This document shows, in pieces, positions 49,647 to 64,000 of a DNA stretch of 64,000 nucleotides (within the stretch, counting starts at the first letter, position 1; each line of letters opens with the position of its first letter). Origin of the DNA: Anoplopoma fimbria (lineage: Eukaryota > Chordata > Actinopteri > Perciformes > Anoplopomatidae); the NCBI RefSeq assembly GCF_027596085.1, contig NC_072457.1, positions 26,224,125-26,288,124 on the forward strand, given 5' to 3'. The notes under the pieces are model-generated. The model did no database searches, was not told where the DNA came from, and saw nothing but the letters and a program-made list of their open reading frames with translations. A program made the translations under genes and the position numbers.

Positions 49647-50450
49647 TGTGCGCACACGCAGTACCGCTGCTGGCATGAAGATGCAGATGTGCCCGTTGAC
49701 CTTCAGGTCGTAACTTAAGAACAACACCAGTTTGTGTTTTTCTTAGTCAAGTCAAAGCTATGACTACAGTTCATGCAAACTAAGTTGATGAAGCTCAGCC
49801 GGATTTTCAGGTGGAATCTGAAGAGAAATTGCATTTATGATAATGCAAACAGCAGGTGGAAAAGACTAGACACTCGGCTTATTCTGTATAAATGTGCATA
49901 CAGTATGTTACTCTGTAAATTATATATTTATTTGATAATATGGAACTATTTATATACCTATATATTTATGGACATTTTTTTGATGAAGATATCACTACAT
50001 TAATGTTGATGTGCAATACACTGCAAGTTTAATCAGCCTAACTGAGTCAAATGTGATTTCAAAGCTCTGTTTTCATTTTATAAATGATGTGGGGCATTAA
50101 GTAGAGTCTTACAAAAATGTGTTATTATGATTCTGCTCTATAACCCACAACAAGTTCCTCAGGGGCCTCATTTAGATCTTGTGTAGTAAAAGGTGAAGTA
50201 ATTTAAACGCTTCTGGCAAGTGATGAGTATCAATGATTAGTAACACTCCGCACGTAAAATGACTTTACAGAAACGAGGTCCCATGAAAATGATCATTCTG
50301 TAAATCGTGACTAAGACATCTTTAATATGTGGACAAATGAACTGAAAAAAAAAAGGGTTTTGTTTTGAAAGATATGTAAGTCCTATGGACAAACTACACA
50401 TTGTTGAATGTATTTAATGGTATTCCATATTAAACGTGGATATGGTGAAC
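49647..50450 (+). promoter_or_regulatory. 3' UTR of the TNF ligand with AU-rich elements
   Basis: Three ATTTA pentamers (49926-49930, 49948-49952, 49964-49968) lie in an AT-rich stretch, as in unstable cytokine mRNAs. ATTAAA at 50429-50434 is a possible poly(A) signal. The extent of the UTR is inferred. Confidence 0.5.
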
Positions 50451-51284
50451 ACTGCGTTCGTTCTGGTGTGAAAAGTCGAAAATGACGAGTGTGAAAGTGA
50501 TTGAGACAAAGTTTCAAGTGGAATATATGAAAAGTTTACATGTAACGGAAAGTTCCCTGCTGTTACGCAGTGCATACCGGGAACTGCATAGACATCACTT
50601 CCTGTTTATTTACCAAACAGAGTGGGTTAGGAAAAAAAACTCTCAGCAAACAAACACGAATACACTTCTTGTGTGATATAAAACCAAGTGAAAACACAAA
50701 GTTACCTGCTATTAGGAGATATAAGTTTTGGCTTTTATTTTGTCAAAGCACACATGAAGCAGAAGGCATGCTTAAATAATTAAGAAGAAATGCAGAATGC
50801 AATTTAAAGAATTACAGCTGGTTAAATGAGATCATTACTCCTGAAGAGTGTATGCCTGTGTTAAGTGTGCTTTTTAAAATGTTTACTCATTCTCCTCCAT
50901 TTATTTTCTTTATGATAAATCACTGATCAAAAATATTGATTCCCAAACTAAAAAACTAATTATCTAAGTACAATTCATTAATTGTGCTCAGAGCTACACA
51001 TCAGTGGCTCAAGGTGTAGTTAAATCCATTACTTAAAGCGGTTACAATCAATATCCTTATATTAACAATGTATGCCATGCATGTATTTAATGACAATGTG
51101 AAGGAGTTGTTCATAGTGATGAACCTAAAAAGAATAATTTCTCAAATCTGCAGCTCCCTTGAATTTTACGGAGCGTTATAGGAGGTTTCATCTCCTCCTT
51201 AAGCTAATGCCCTGGTTCGCTCTAACCACTCTCTTTGGCATAATTTTGGGCTATTTTCTGTGAAAAAGCTCCAAAACCCCAATC

Positions 51285-51361
51285 TACACTACCTGCACAG
51301 CATCAAACAGCAAACAGACTCAGTTAGTTATTAGCTACTAAACATAGTAAACATAAATAAA

Positions 51362-51406
<45 letters not shown>

Positions 51407-51665
51407 GTGGGGCATTTAGCAGCTAAAAAGACAAATATTTCCTTCATGAGGTGGTAGAGACCAAAACAGAGATACAAGAGAGTGAATATTTTAATTACAT
51501 TCATAATTTTGACATAAAAATCTAATTTACTGATAATACTGCTCTATAACAAGTAGATATGTAAATTAGCAACTATTTGCTAACAAGTTTTCCATATCAA
51601 CTTAAAGGGTGTTGATATGTCACTGTTTTGCTCACATGTTGTTTCCACTGCCCCAAAATGGCCAA
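51285..51665. repeat. Dispersed repeat, copy B, split by an (ATT)n microsatellite
   Basis: Ordered similarity to 31990-32310 on the same strand. Near its middle a perfect (ATT)n run (51363-51406) is present that copy A lacks. Confidence 0.6.
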
Positions 51666-53219
51666 ACAGAGTTATTTCTGGTTGTTATGCCCACTGTCTT
51701 TACTCGTCTTTTTTTGGAAGAGTGCCGGCTCTCCGTTTCTCAAGTCTGCCACGCCCCCTTTCAGTGTCTGGAGCACCCACACCTGAGAGTCACCAGTCCG
51801 TCAGTGGAGCAGGATATCAAACCCCCTGATCCAGTGCTTCTTCTGGCCTCTCTCTCTCTCCTGGCCTCTGAGCTGTTTGTTGGCTGCTGCTGCTGCCGCC
51901 GTCACTGTGAGCGTTTGTAGTGCCGAACCTGTGTTTTGATTGTCCCTGAGTACAGGTCTATGTGGTTACCCTGGTTTCTGTAGTCCAGTTGGTGTGGGAG
52001 TTTTGTTAATTATTTTAGCCTTAGAGATCCTGACGCCCCTGCTTCCATTTTAGTTTGTTTATTTCTGTTAATCATTACTTAATCATGAGTGTTACTTATT
52101 TTTAGTCCGTATGTGTTGCAGCTGCCTTATCCTTTCATTTTGTTTCAACTTTTGCCAACCAGTTGTGTTACTTCCTGTTTAGCCCTAGACACATTAAATA
52201 GGCTAAAGGTTTACCTCTAGTAGTGCTAAGGTGCCATATGTTTTTATATATATAAGTGGGTCCCTGTTTTGTTTGTATCGTGCACACAGGTGACGAGATG
52301 ATTCACAACCAACAATGGTTTCCCACTATTCAACTAATCTAGGAGTGGTGATAACGCACCAGGAAACCCAGTAACACACAACGAAGACACAAAGCTAGTA
52401 AACATTGATGTTAACAATGTATCATTAAAAATACCTAAAAAAAAATCATCTTTTCAAATGCTTTATGAGGAGGCGAATGTATTCAACCCATGTGTTTGAC
52501 CTCAAGGGCATCCCAATGTGTTCTGGTGAGTAATGCTGAATTTAAACATTATATTTGTATGCTCACAAGAAATCTCCACAAAAGATGCATTGACAAGGTA
52601 AAAGTGCATAAAACATAACAAGTTTTTTAAAAAGTATTTTAAGTCCTGCATTGTTTTCATCTATGTTAACATTCTGGCTTTATTCTTTGCTGTCTTTGTT
52701 AGTGTATTTGTGTGTTTCTTGGTGAATTACAACCAACACCACATGAGGTGTTTTCTATATGCAAAGCGGCCATGCTCAAGCTGCAAGAGTATCATTTTGT
52801 GTTTGTTTCACGCAGATACACAGGTGTTTATCTGCATTTCAGAGCAGGAAATGACCCAAATATCTCAGCCGCTTCTGAGGTCAGTCTTTCAACTGACATT
52901 CACTTGGCTACCTGTCTGTCTACCTGTCTCTATGGTTTCCTATGTTTGTTACGCTTTGCTTTCTGCATTTCCTTTTCCACACAAATACCCTGGCAGAATT
53001 CCCTTGTTGGCTACCAAACTCTCCTTTACTTAATTTCTCTGTACCTCCATATGTCCTTTTATTTTTTTATTTTTTTTTACATTTGAGACCATGTCGCAGT
53101 GTATGCAAAACTTTCCCCTGTACTGCAAGAATAGCTGAGTCAGCCACACCATCCTCTGCACCTCAGCAACTCTTCCCCTCCATCCTCTCCTCTGTGCAGC
53201 CTTACTCAACCACATCACA

Positions 53220-53337
<118 letters not shown>

Positions 53338-53827
53338 CAGTGAGAGAGGTGTTGGTGTATGAAATATATCTATAAATTTGCAACTGTGTTATGTGGTTAG
53401 TGTCAGTGTTCTCAAGCAATCCAATCTGCTTAAAAACAGTCCTCTGTTTGTTTTGCACTGTTTATCACACGGGAAGCAAAGATATCTCTTCCTAATCTAC
53501 CACAGAACATCTATTTAAAACATGTTTATTTTGCCTTTATCAGCAGCTCAAGCCACTTTACACTTGTTTGATGAGAAACCATATTTTATTCACACAACAA
53601 AATATGCAACATTGTAGGATTATATAATCTGAATATCAGATACTTTTTTTTATGATATCACAACCATTTGTTGCTTTTTCACAAGGAACTCAAATACATT
53701 AATTGAGTATGGTATAATTTAGGTTATATACTGTATATGTTAGATATACATCATTCACCACAACAAATGGTGTAAATTACAAAACACACAGAGGTACAGA
53801 ATATGATCACATTGTGGGACGGAGGTG

Positions 53828-56083
<2,256 letters not shown>

Positions 56084-56755
56084 CCCACCAGATCACACTC
56101 CAACTGGGATGTTAGGGCTAAAGGTCAAAGGGCCTGATGCTGCATTGAAGGAAAAAAGACAGGGTTATGGTTAGGTAAAGCAAAGAAACTGGGAACAGAA
56201 AGGAGATTACAAAAAAACAAAAGGCACAAACAGACTGAGACGAAGACATGAGACATAAAGACATGGCCTCAAGCAACCAATGCGATGCAACCAGTCACCA
56301 GCTTCTGGGAAACAAAGTGATTTCTTAATACCTTTACTACTGCCAGCGCACAAGAACAGACAGCTTCAACATGTCAAATAAATGAAAAAAAAAAGAATTT
56401 CACAGTTAGTTTAGGAAGAGATTACCTTGGATTTAAATGTGCACTAGATGTTTGTACACAGCTCAGTCAGCCATCCAGCAGCACAGGGGGGTTTTCACAC
56501 CTCTGAAACTCCTTAGGGATATAAAAGGCCCAAAATACTCTTAAAATATGTATTAAAATAAATAAACGTTACCAACATGCTCTTATATACTGCTGTGTAT
56601 CATGACTTCTCTAATGTCTCACCTTCTGAGAAGAAGAAAATCCTCCGTCTGCACCGCGAGTACAGATCTTTCCACCTCTTTTGTATGCTCGCCCGCTGTC
56701 AACTATCAGTAATAATGCTTTTGAAGCAAATGCAAGGAGGAAATGAAGATGACAT

Positions 56756-56797
<42 letters not shown>

Positions 56798-58661
56798 GTG
56801 TTCATGTGAGTGTGAGTGTGCACGGGACACTCCCCACCAATATAGTTATCGTCCCTAAGCTGACACTTCCTTTTCTCACTCTTCAGTTTCTCACTCACTG
56901 TGTGTCATGTTCTGTTGAGCACTTTAGGTTGTCTGTCGCCATTTTCTGTTTGTCTGTTTGTCTGATGTCTTTGAAACAGTAGAGTTGGATGGGGCGGCTG
57001 AGCTGAACGGGGTCAAGTTTTCAAATTCACACCCGTATACTTTTGACCGCGACCCGCGGCTGCTACCACAGCCCTGCACTACATCACCCACACAGTCATA
57101 TTTATTTGCAATTGAATGATGTAGAGCATTCACAAAGCGTCTTCCCACACTGTCAGGCTTTCTCACATATTTGCCTTCACAATGCGATGTTTTGAGCTAC
57201 ATTTTTTTTCTTTTTGGGGTAAGTTGTGGGTCTCTCATTCCTGCTGACAAACCTGCAGTGATTGAAGATGACTAATGTGTTGCAGAGGTTTAGAGAGTGT
57301 GAAGCAAACTACAGCTCGAGTGCAAGGCCTCATGTGGCAACACTTTATTTTTTCATGTTTAGGGTCACTGTTTTGTTCAAGAGTTGCGTCACTTTTCATT
57401 CTTCCTTTTTCAACTCATATTTCTTATCATGGGTAATTTGATCGATACTTGTTTTCTGTTTTGAAGTACAATGTGCTTTTGCCTGCTTTGTCCACCAATG
57501 TAATTCTTCCTTTCTCATGTATGTGGACAGCTAAGGAGAAGTGCAGAAATGTCTCAAATCTATGTTGGTTATCGAATATTCTTCTTTCTCTTTTGTTTTT
57601 CCTCTTATTCTTTTTCTTTACATACCTCAGAACCAAGTATTCGGATAAATACTTTCATATCCGCCTCTTTATCGAACATATCTTTTTCACATGTGCTGTA
57701 TGATGTTGATATTAAATGTTTTCTTTTATTTCTCTGCTGCATAACAAAGAGCCAATAAAGTATTTGACTTATTTAAAAGAGATGATTCAAGCTTTGTTGA
57801 GTGAGAAACTTAATCAGTTCTTTTTTTCTTTGTTGTAGGAGGGGTCCATTTCACATGAACTACACTACATACTCCTTGACTCACTTTCCACCCACGCACT
57901 ATAACACACAGACACATACACACGCACACAAACACACACACAAACAAACACACATACGCACACTGTGTTCAGTGGAGATAAAGACTCTGGGAGGACAGAC
58001 GGAAATCTACAGACGTGGTCGGCCGCTGTGGTTGTTGCTTTTTAAATGCAGTTATTGAGGGAAATAGATGGACCTGGACATGTGTGGAACCCATGAAGTA
58101 ACTGTGTGAATTATTATATATGTTATACATTAAGTTAAGAATAAAATTTAGATTTATGAAAAAAAAGAAAGCATCTTCTGATTACTTTCATAGTAACTTT
58201 TCATTTTTTTCATCTCCTCACTCTTTGTTGCCCATGTTGTGAATCTGCTATTTTCTTTGCTTATAGAAATTGCTGAATCTGCAACGATGAGGCTTCTTGA
58301 GCACCATGGGGATAAGGACGTCACCTAAGCTGCAGCACAGGTGTAACAAACAAAATTTAGGAATATTTCAATACATTTAAGCGTCCCAGAATGCCATTAA
58401 AGTGAACCAGCAGTGACAATAAAAGGGCATGGCTGACTTTGGATCACCTGAATGATAAGAAGCTATTACTAATGTCACACCTATCGTCTAGGAGTCTATT
58501 TCTTTTTCTAACTTGGTGCACTACGCTCACCCTCTCATAGTGTTTTATAGGGGCTTCAAAAATTCTAAAAATCAAACATAAAGTGCTTGCGACACATTCA
58601 GTAGATGACAAAATATCTGTGTGAACGGCCAATGATGACACATGATAACAACATCAACAAC

Positions 58662-58724
58662 AACAACAATAATAATAATATAATAATAGTTGTAATACTA
58701 CTGTTACTACTACTATTATTATTA

Positions 58725-58771
<47 letters not shown>
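58662..58771. repeat. (AAT)n-rich microsatellite
   Basis: Imperfect caa/aat/act triplets give way to a pure AAT run at about 58730-58771. Confidence 0.9.
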
Positions 58772-58773
<2 letters not shown>

Positions 58774-59549
58774 CTTATTAGTTAGTATTATTAATATTAT
58801 GACACCTCAAAGTAAATTCATAGGGGTAAATTAATTAAAATGATGGCTGAATTCCATTTAGCTGCTTTGCTGTCATGGTGACTGTCTTTTATTGAGGTTA
58901 TCGCAAATGACTGAACAAGGGAGAAATTTCGGACACAGCTAGGGGGAAAAAAAACTGGCCCAAATAGGGAACTTAAGTAATGAGAAGCTCTTTGAGTTCT
59001 TATCCGTATCATCTACATGCAGATTAACCCAAAGTAAGTAGGTTGTTCAACACATTGTTCAGCAGGACTCTACTGATTACAGGAACATAAACCAATGATC
59101 AGCACATGCCAGTCATGTTGCATCAACCACAACCAAAAAATCCCCAGCGTTGTTATTTAAAGACATTATTCAGAAACTGAACAAACGTTCATTTTCTGAC
59201 AGGAACCTTTTCACAGCTGCAGCTAGGAAAATGAGTAATGGCTTGGTTTTGTTTTAGATGTACTAATTATCAAGCATTGACAATATTTACTGTTGCTGTC
59301 AATGCCTGCTAGCTGACAAACCTACCCATTGTTAAGTTTATTACTTGCAGCTGTGTCTGCGTATGCTCCGATATGTGAAAATATTCGTAGTAAATGGAGT
59401 GCGACAGTGGCTACATTATGTGTCCGACACAGTAAAACAACAATTAAAAGTGTTAAATTAACTCTTATTAACTCTTACTAGTGTTTGCATCCACCCATAG
59501 TGTGTATCTAGGAAGTAAATCAAGAAGGAACTGTCAAGCTTAACAAGTA

Positions 59550-59762
59550 ATGAAGGGGAAGGAAGGCCTGGTCATTTTGTTGCTCCTCTCAATCTCAACC
59601 TGGTCTGAGATCCTAATAATGGGAGAGGTTCAGGAAGCGATCAAGCCCACAATCGGCCAGCTTCAGCACTATAACGCTCTGGGGGCGTCCCAAAGCTGGA
59701 TCAGTATCAGTCACAGTGTGCACAAAAAGAGCCCCAATATAATATTAGAAACATGGCAGTAA
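59550..59762 (+). CDS. Possible small secreted peptide, 70 residues (unverified)
   Basis: An ATG with G at -3 opens a 70-residue frame whose first 20 residues look like a signal peptide: a basic start (MKGKEG), then a hydrophobic core rich in Leu/Ile (V-I-L-L-L-L-S-I-S). AATAAA follows at 59824-59829. No family is recognised and the frame is short enough to be chance in this AT-rich spacer. It is kept only because the start context, hydrophobic leader and poly(A) signal line up. Confidence 0.12.
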   Translation: MKGKEGLVILLLLSISTWSEILIMGEVQEAIKPTIGQLQHYNALGASQSWISISHSVHKKSPNIILETWQ

Positions 59763-60382
59763 TGGTACGGAGATGATGTTCATAATAATAGTTACAGCCT
59801 GAGCCTGCTGAGCCGTTGTGGAGCAATAAAGGTTATGTCCTTATCAGGGTAAATTCTTTTTTGACCTTGGAAAGAGCAAACGACCATGATTTCCCTTGTT
59901 TGACACACACTATAAGATGTTCAAGTTATTATTGTCATTAAAGTTTACTTAACATGTTATATAGTTTTTGGACTGCTGCTCCCTAACCACAAAAGACTGC
60001 ACAATGAAATGTGTCTGCTAAACCAACAAGAGAGATTATTCCACAACCTGGCAACCCAAAAGTTACACTTATCTAAAAATAGTATATTAGTCAATTATTA
60101 ATTGATCTTTTAAATAAAGCCATTAGTTACAACCTATAAATCCTGTATCAAGAGGTACCATGATGTTTGTCACTCTCTCACAGTAGTAGTTTCTGAGATT
60201 GAAGCCCTCAACCCTGCAGTGATTGGAGAATTATGCTACTCTTCCTCCTCTGATTGGTCCACAGCATTGCCCTCGTCCTGGGGCCTCCGTCCAATCACAG
60301 CACCGCAAAGTTCTGCTGCGGAAGAGCGATGAGAAGGAGATGGCTGAACTTAGATAGTCCTGTGCTTGGACACATCTCCACC

Positions 60383-62793
60383 ATGGACCTTCTCCGGAGG
60401 AAAGAAGGGTGCAGTGGACGCCTGCTCGTCCTCGCTCTGGTGCTCGTGTGGTGTTCAGGGACTGCGGACGGATTCGGACAAAACCTGGACAGCGAGTTCA
60501 CGTTTCTGCTGCCAGCCGGAAGATCCGAGTGTTTCTTTCAAACAGCATTAAAGAATGGCACCATGGAGGTCGAATATCAGGTAACTGTGTGTCTGGTCAG
60601 CACGCACAATCAATCAGTGTGTTCACATTAACGTGCCTACTGCAAAAGTCTTGCAGCAGAGACACATGATGCAATGTTCGAGGCTATTCCTGCAGCTAGC
60701 TGACTTGCAGGAAGTGTATTTGCATGCTCTAAGCTGTGCATGTTTTGTATGAGCCAGCTATAAACTGGAGCTGTTGTCTGGTGGTAGTGCATATTTCTCC
60801 ATTATCTTCATATTGTGTTATTGTGGCCTATCAATCAAACAACCTAGCTCATATTTTCCAGAAACTATGGGAAGAAAAACCAATCCACAACGTTAAATCA
60901 AAACATTCAGAGCACCTTTTTTTTTTGGTTGCAAGATTGCAATGAAATGTGTACTTCCTGAAAGAGACCACTCCTGCTTCTAAGAAAAGATCAGTGTTGA
61001 AAAAATAGTGTACAGGAAATGAGATAATACACACATTGCTCATAGTAAGTTTGTAATGAGTCACGATGCAAATGATAGGCTGTTCAAATATGAACGTTTC
61101 AGATCCTATTAGCCTCTGGTCACCAAGCAGGTTGTACTCTAAGGGAGGTCCTGGTCCTGGTCCTGGTCCTGGTCCTCGTCCTGGTCCTCGTCCACAAGAA
61201 CAGCTACCAGACCAGTGTTGAGAGAGAAGAGGGGTCTAGGAATAATTATAAGCACCATTGCACTATTGACTTACCTTTTGCAGATTGCATTGTATCTATA
61301 GATATATCTATATATATCTATCTATATAGTATCTAGTCAAGTGTCTATGTTTACCTTGTTCATCTTGTTTGTCCCTGTTTTAGCTCTCCATTTCTGTGCA
61401 TGTACATTGAGCATCAAAATACCTAAGTCAAAATTCAATGTATGTGTTCACACTTACTTGGACATTAAAGCTGATTCTGATTCTAGGAAGGACAAATCCC
61501 CATATCTGTTGTCTGACATTCAATCAGGAAATTGATTTAGTTATTCAAAGGTCAATAGCTGGATCTTAAAGTCAGTAAATAGTATTTTATTTACAGGATG
61601 CCCACTAGTAGGGGCAGCTGCCACAGGCCCTTTGTGTGCACCGTGAAATCTCCAGTCTACTGTTTTAGCTAACAATTCTTTCCATTATCCATTAACCTGC
61701 TAAGTATTTTCTCCATGAGTCATGCTAAATGTTGTAAAATATTGAAACATGTTTATCATAATGTTCCAGAACCCAGATCAATTATTTCAGTTTGCTTGTT
61801 TTGTCCAAAAATGATTCCAAAACCAAGATATTATCAGTTTCCTATGACAGACGTCGAAGGAAATGAGCAAATATTCACATTAGAGATTCTAAAATTAGTG
61901 AATTTTGGGCATTTTTTAACTGATTGACTACCTGTTTCAGCTCTACTTCTGTCCAGAACCATATAAATCACTCAAAAAACACTTACCAACACAGGAACAC
62001 GTCCTCTAATGTTCATTTTTATTACCAACCAGTGTGTTTGTTTAATGGGTGAGTCTCAATCTAAATGACGCCAATACAACCTCTCTTAACAGGCACTCGT
62101 AATCTCACTTGGAGATGTTTGTCTTGGGGGGGGCGCAGATCCTGGTGGCCGAGTGGTTAAGAGGGCACAGACCATGTAACTGCACTGTGTTTGGTACCAT
62201 CCCAACTGGGCACCTTTGCCTTCATGTCATTCTCCTGTCTCTATTTACAAACATTACTTTCTGTCTGTATCTCTACTGTCACTGTCTCATTAAGACATAC
62301 TGCAAAAAAATGATCTTCAAGATAGAAAGAGAGACAAAGGTTGACTTCTGAATATCATTATCTAGTTGCTAAGTGTGTGTATGTATTTGTTTGTGCACAT
62401 CCAGGTGATCGCGGGTGCTGGTATGGATGTAGACTTTACCATCATCTCTCCAGAAGGCATCCGGCTCATCATGGAGTCTCGACGCTCTGATGGAGTCCAC
62501 GTGTTAGTGCTTCTTTACATTGGCCTGAATCCATATTTCGCTCTACTGAGCTAGCACGGTTGATCTGTTGCTCTATATTTGACATCATTTCCTGTTATTC
62601 CAGGGTGGAGCCGACGGTGGAGGGAGACTATGAAATCTGCTTTGACAACAGCTTCAGTCGCTTCTCAGAGAAGATGGTGTTCTTTGAGATCATCATCGAG
62701 GGTCAAGGAGGAGATGTGGGCGGAGATGAAGAGTGGCCGGGATTAGTGGAGCCTGATGGGAGCCTTCTGGAGTACAAGCTGGACGACATTCGG
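60383..62793 (+). CDS. tmed1: Transmembrane p24 trafficking protein 1 (partial, first 3 coding exons)
   Basis: p24-family type I membrane protein cycling between ER and Golgi as a cargo receptor in COPI/COPII vesicles. Exons 60383-60580, 62405-62502 and 62604-62793 join in phase (162 residues). A signal peptide (about 1-31) is followed by the GOLD domain: [10 protein letters not shown], then C at the first disulphide position, [12 protein letters not shown], and [10 protein letters not shown]. The order and wording match TMED1. The ATG at 60383 has a strong context (ccaccATGG); the frame is open upstream to 60254. Exon 2 uses donor GT|gttagt at 62502, the only choice that keeps frame into exon 3. 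The coiled coil, membrane segment and cytoplasmic tail are missing because the gene continues beyond 64000. Confidence 0.93.
61146..61196. repeat. (GGTCCT)n hexanucleotide repeat
   Basis: About eight hexamer units (ggtcct, some cgtcct) within the first intron of tmed1. No coding role. Confidence 0.85.
61330..61485 (+). repeat. LINE 3' end with ATTCTG tail
   Basis: Ends in ggacattaaagctgattctg attctag, a 3' terminus typical of fish non-LTR retrotransposons. Located in tmed1 intron 1; no open frame left. Confidence 0.65.
62137..62345 (+). repeat. tRNA-derived SINE remnant
   Basis: The head ggtggccgagtggttaag (62145-62162) has the A-box form of a tRNA-Ser/Leu gene, but the B box is degraded (ttggtaccatccca). 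The following body (tttgccttcatgtcattctc and on) is SINE-like. Not a functional tRNA. It lies just before tmed1 exon 2. Confidence 0.65.
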
Positions 62794-63440
62794 GTGAGAT
62801 GGTAGTTTAGGGATTGGAAATTAATTTATAAAGGAAATCTAGTTCACTTTGCATTTGACCTCTAAATACACCCCAATTGTTGGCATATATACACAACTAA
62901 TGTCTGCACAACATCCGTTGAGTACGAGGGGAGATAGTTGTAACAGGTTTGTTGTGTAGTTGCAACCCAGTTCAGATTGCAAACATGTTTTAATCAGTCA
63001 TGAACAGTATGAATACAGCTTTTTGTCAGGTTTAGATATCAAATACTGTTCAGTAGCTTGGCTGTTTAAATAATAAGGCTAGCATCATTCTGAATGTTTC
63101 TTATTGTCAGCAAATCCCATGAAAAGATCAAAACCAACAATCAACTGATCCGACAGACACATATTGTCTGTTTGCCATAGAGCTCCATTGTTGTACAAAA
63201 ACTATTAAAGGAACATCAGTGAGCCTCGTTGTTGCACTGGGTGAAATGTTCCTACATTAGGACGAACATACATACTGTAGTTTATTTTGTCAATCCAAAT
63301 ACACCGTCCTGTTGCGGTAAATACTCCCTAGAGTATATTAATCCACACCTTAAAATGGTCCCCAACAAAGGCACTGTTTAATATTGTTTTGGTCACTTTT
63401 GCTAAAAAATACAGTGACCAGCTGTTTTATGAACTTATTG
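62794..63440 (+). other. tmed1: tmed1 intron 3, unique part
   Basis: AT-rich intron sequence after the donor CGG|gtgaga at 62793. No exon or repeat recognised. Confidence 0.6.
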
Positions 63441-63895
63441 ATTACATTACACTACATTACAGTCATTTGGCAGACGCTTTTATCCAAAGCGACTTACAAT
63501 AAGTGGGGCGGCTGTGGCGTAGTGGAGAGCAAGGTAGTTCTCCAATCAGAGGGTCGGTGGTTCGATACCCGGCTTCAGCAGTCGATGTGTCCTTGGGCAA
63601 GACACTTAACCCCAAGTTGCTCCTGAAGGCTTGCCATCGGTGTGGACTGGATGTTGCATGAATGTTAGTTAGAGTCTGATGGTGGCACCTTGCATGGTAG
63701 CCTGTCATCAGTGTGTGAATGGGTGAATGATATGTAATATACTACTGATTGTAAGTCGCTTTGGATAAAAGCGTCTGCTAAATGACTGTAATGTAATGTA
63801 ATGTAATGTGTATTCAACATAGGTATTCAAGAGAACTACTAGTCACCAGAAGTCATAAGTGCATCTCCTTTCTTAAATAGCATCTAAAAGCATAA
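63441..63895. repeat. Dispersed repeat interrupted by a tRNA-derived SINE
   Basis: Left part 63441-63505 and right part 63811-63895 together match the uninterrupted copy at 42053-42205. The break falls right after aataagtg. Confidence 0.85.
63506..63810 (+). repeat. tRNA-derived SINE nested in another repeat
   Basis: The head has an A-box-like gctgtggcgtagtgg and an intact B box (ggttcgatacc, about 63559-63569). The body contains cttgggcaagacacttaacc; the 3' end is gtaagtcgctttggataaaa then gcgtctgctaaatgac and (TGTAA)n. Its 3' end is the reverse complement of the host repeat's left end, so the two form long inverted arms. Confidence 0.85.
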
Positions 63896-63924
63896 ACCAG
63901 AGCAAAAGTATAGTGCAGAAGCAA

Positions 63925-64000
63925 ATTACTACGAAGACAATAAGTGCAACAAACTAATACGAATACAATAAGTGCTACAAACTAATACGAATACAATAAG
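63925..64000. repeat. 28-bp tandem repeat, continuing beyond the window
   Basis: Units of about 28 bp carrying acaataagtgctacaaac and taatacga; 2.6 copies are visible, the first slightly diverged. Likely internal to the dispersed repeat to its left. Confidence 0.75.

Larger units (their letters stand above)
56084..60253. other. Intergenic region between tnfsf14-like and tmed1
   Basis: No recognisable gene. It holds (GA)n at 56757-56794, an AAT/ATT-rich stretch at about 58662-58771, and AT-rich sequence. The CA-rich stretch at 57902-57964 is a degenerate microsatellite. A small signal-peptide-like frame at 59550-59762 is listed separately. Confidence 0.55.

Noticed and set aside
51609..51920. 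103-residue open frame
   Set aside because: Starts inside dispersed repeat copy B; no recognisable domain.
62137..62215. Candidate tRNA-Ser/Leu gene
   Set aside because: Good A box but degraded B box, no acceptor-stem pairing found, and a SINE-like body follows. Called a SINE remnant.
63512..63580. Candidate tRNA gene with intact B box
   Set aside because: The tRNA-like head continues straight into a SINE body and tail; no closed acceptor stem.

Overview
This window is nuclear DNA from a ray-finned fish, most likely a percomorph teleost. The evidence is split vertebrate genes with GT-AG introns, very abundant (CA)n/(TG)n microsatellites, tRNA-derived SINEs and LINE 3' tails of types common in teleosts, and fish-like gene sizes. 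No bacterial or viral gene, CRISPR array or rRNA was seen. Exon borders were placed by hand from splice signals, reading phase and remembered family sequences; they close in frame for every gene, but no alignment was run.

Layout: (1) nxnl1 (nucleoredoxin-like 1, the rod-derived cone viability factor locus), + strand, 729-1936. (2) A latrophilin-1-type adhesion GPCR (adgrl1), + strand, coding exons 13249-30021, with a probable 5' noncoding exon at about 4238-4657 and a microsatellite-rich first intron of 8.5 kb. (3) A PLPP3-like lipid phosphatase, - strand, 33794-39810, tail-to-tail with adgrl1. (4) An intergenic stretch of about 8 kb rich in repeats, with an AT tract, a 64-bp perfect palindrome and a minisatellite of about 115-bp units that ends just upstream of (5) a TNF-superfamily ligand, + strand, 48517-49646. 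(6) A second TNF-superfamily ligand resembling TNFSF14/LIGHT, - strand, 53828-56083, convergent with the first. (7) The first three coding exons of tmed1, + strand, 60383-62793; the gene runs off the right edge, where a SINE sits inside another repeat.

Human counterparts of these genes (NXNL1, ADGRL1, PLPP2, TNFSF14/CD70/TNFSF9, TMED1) lie on chromosome 19p13, so the window looks like part of the corresponding ancestral block. The genes do not form one pathway: they cover photoreceptor redox/trophic function, synaptic adhesion, lipid-phosphate signalling, immune co-stimulation and ER-Golgi cargo transport.

The most unusual content is in the latrophilin. Its ectodomain is strongly conserved, including a 15-nt microexon at the classic lectin/olfactomedin splice site. 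Its GPS, tethered-agonist and TM6/TM7 motifs are altered. Its cytoplasmic tail is about 400 residues longer than in the human protein, and carries a charged tandem repeat centred on W-R-x-G followed by SPP/aromatic repeats, before ending in the conserved PDZ ligand VTSL. Part of its lectin exon (33 bp) is also duplicated exactly in the preceding intron.
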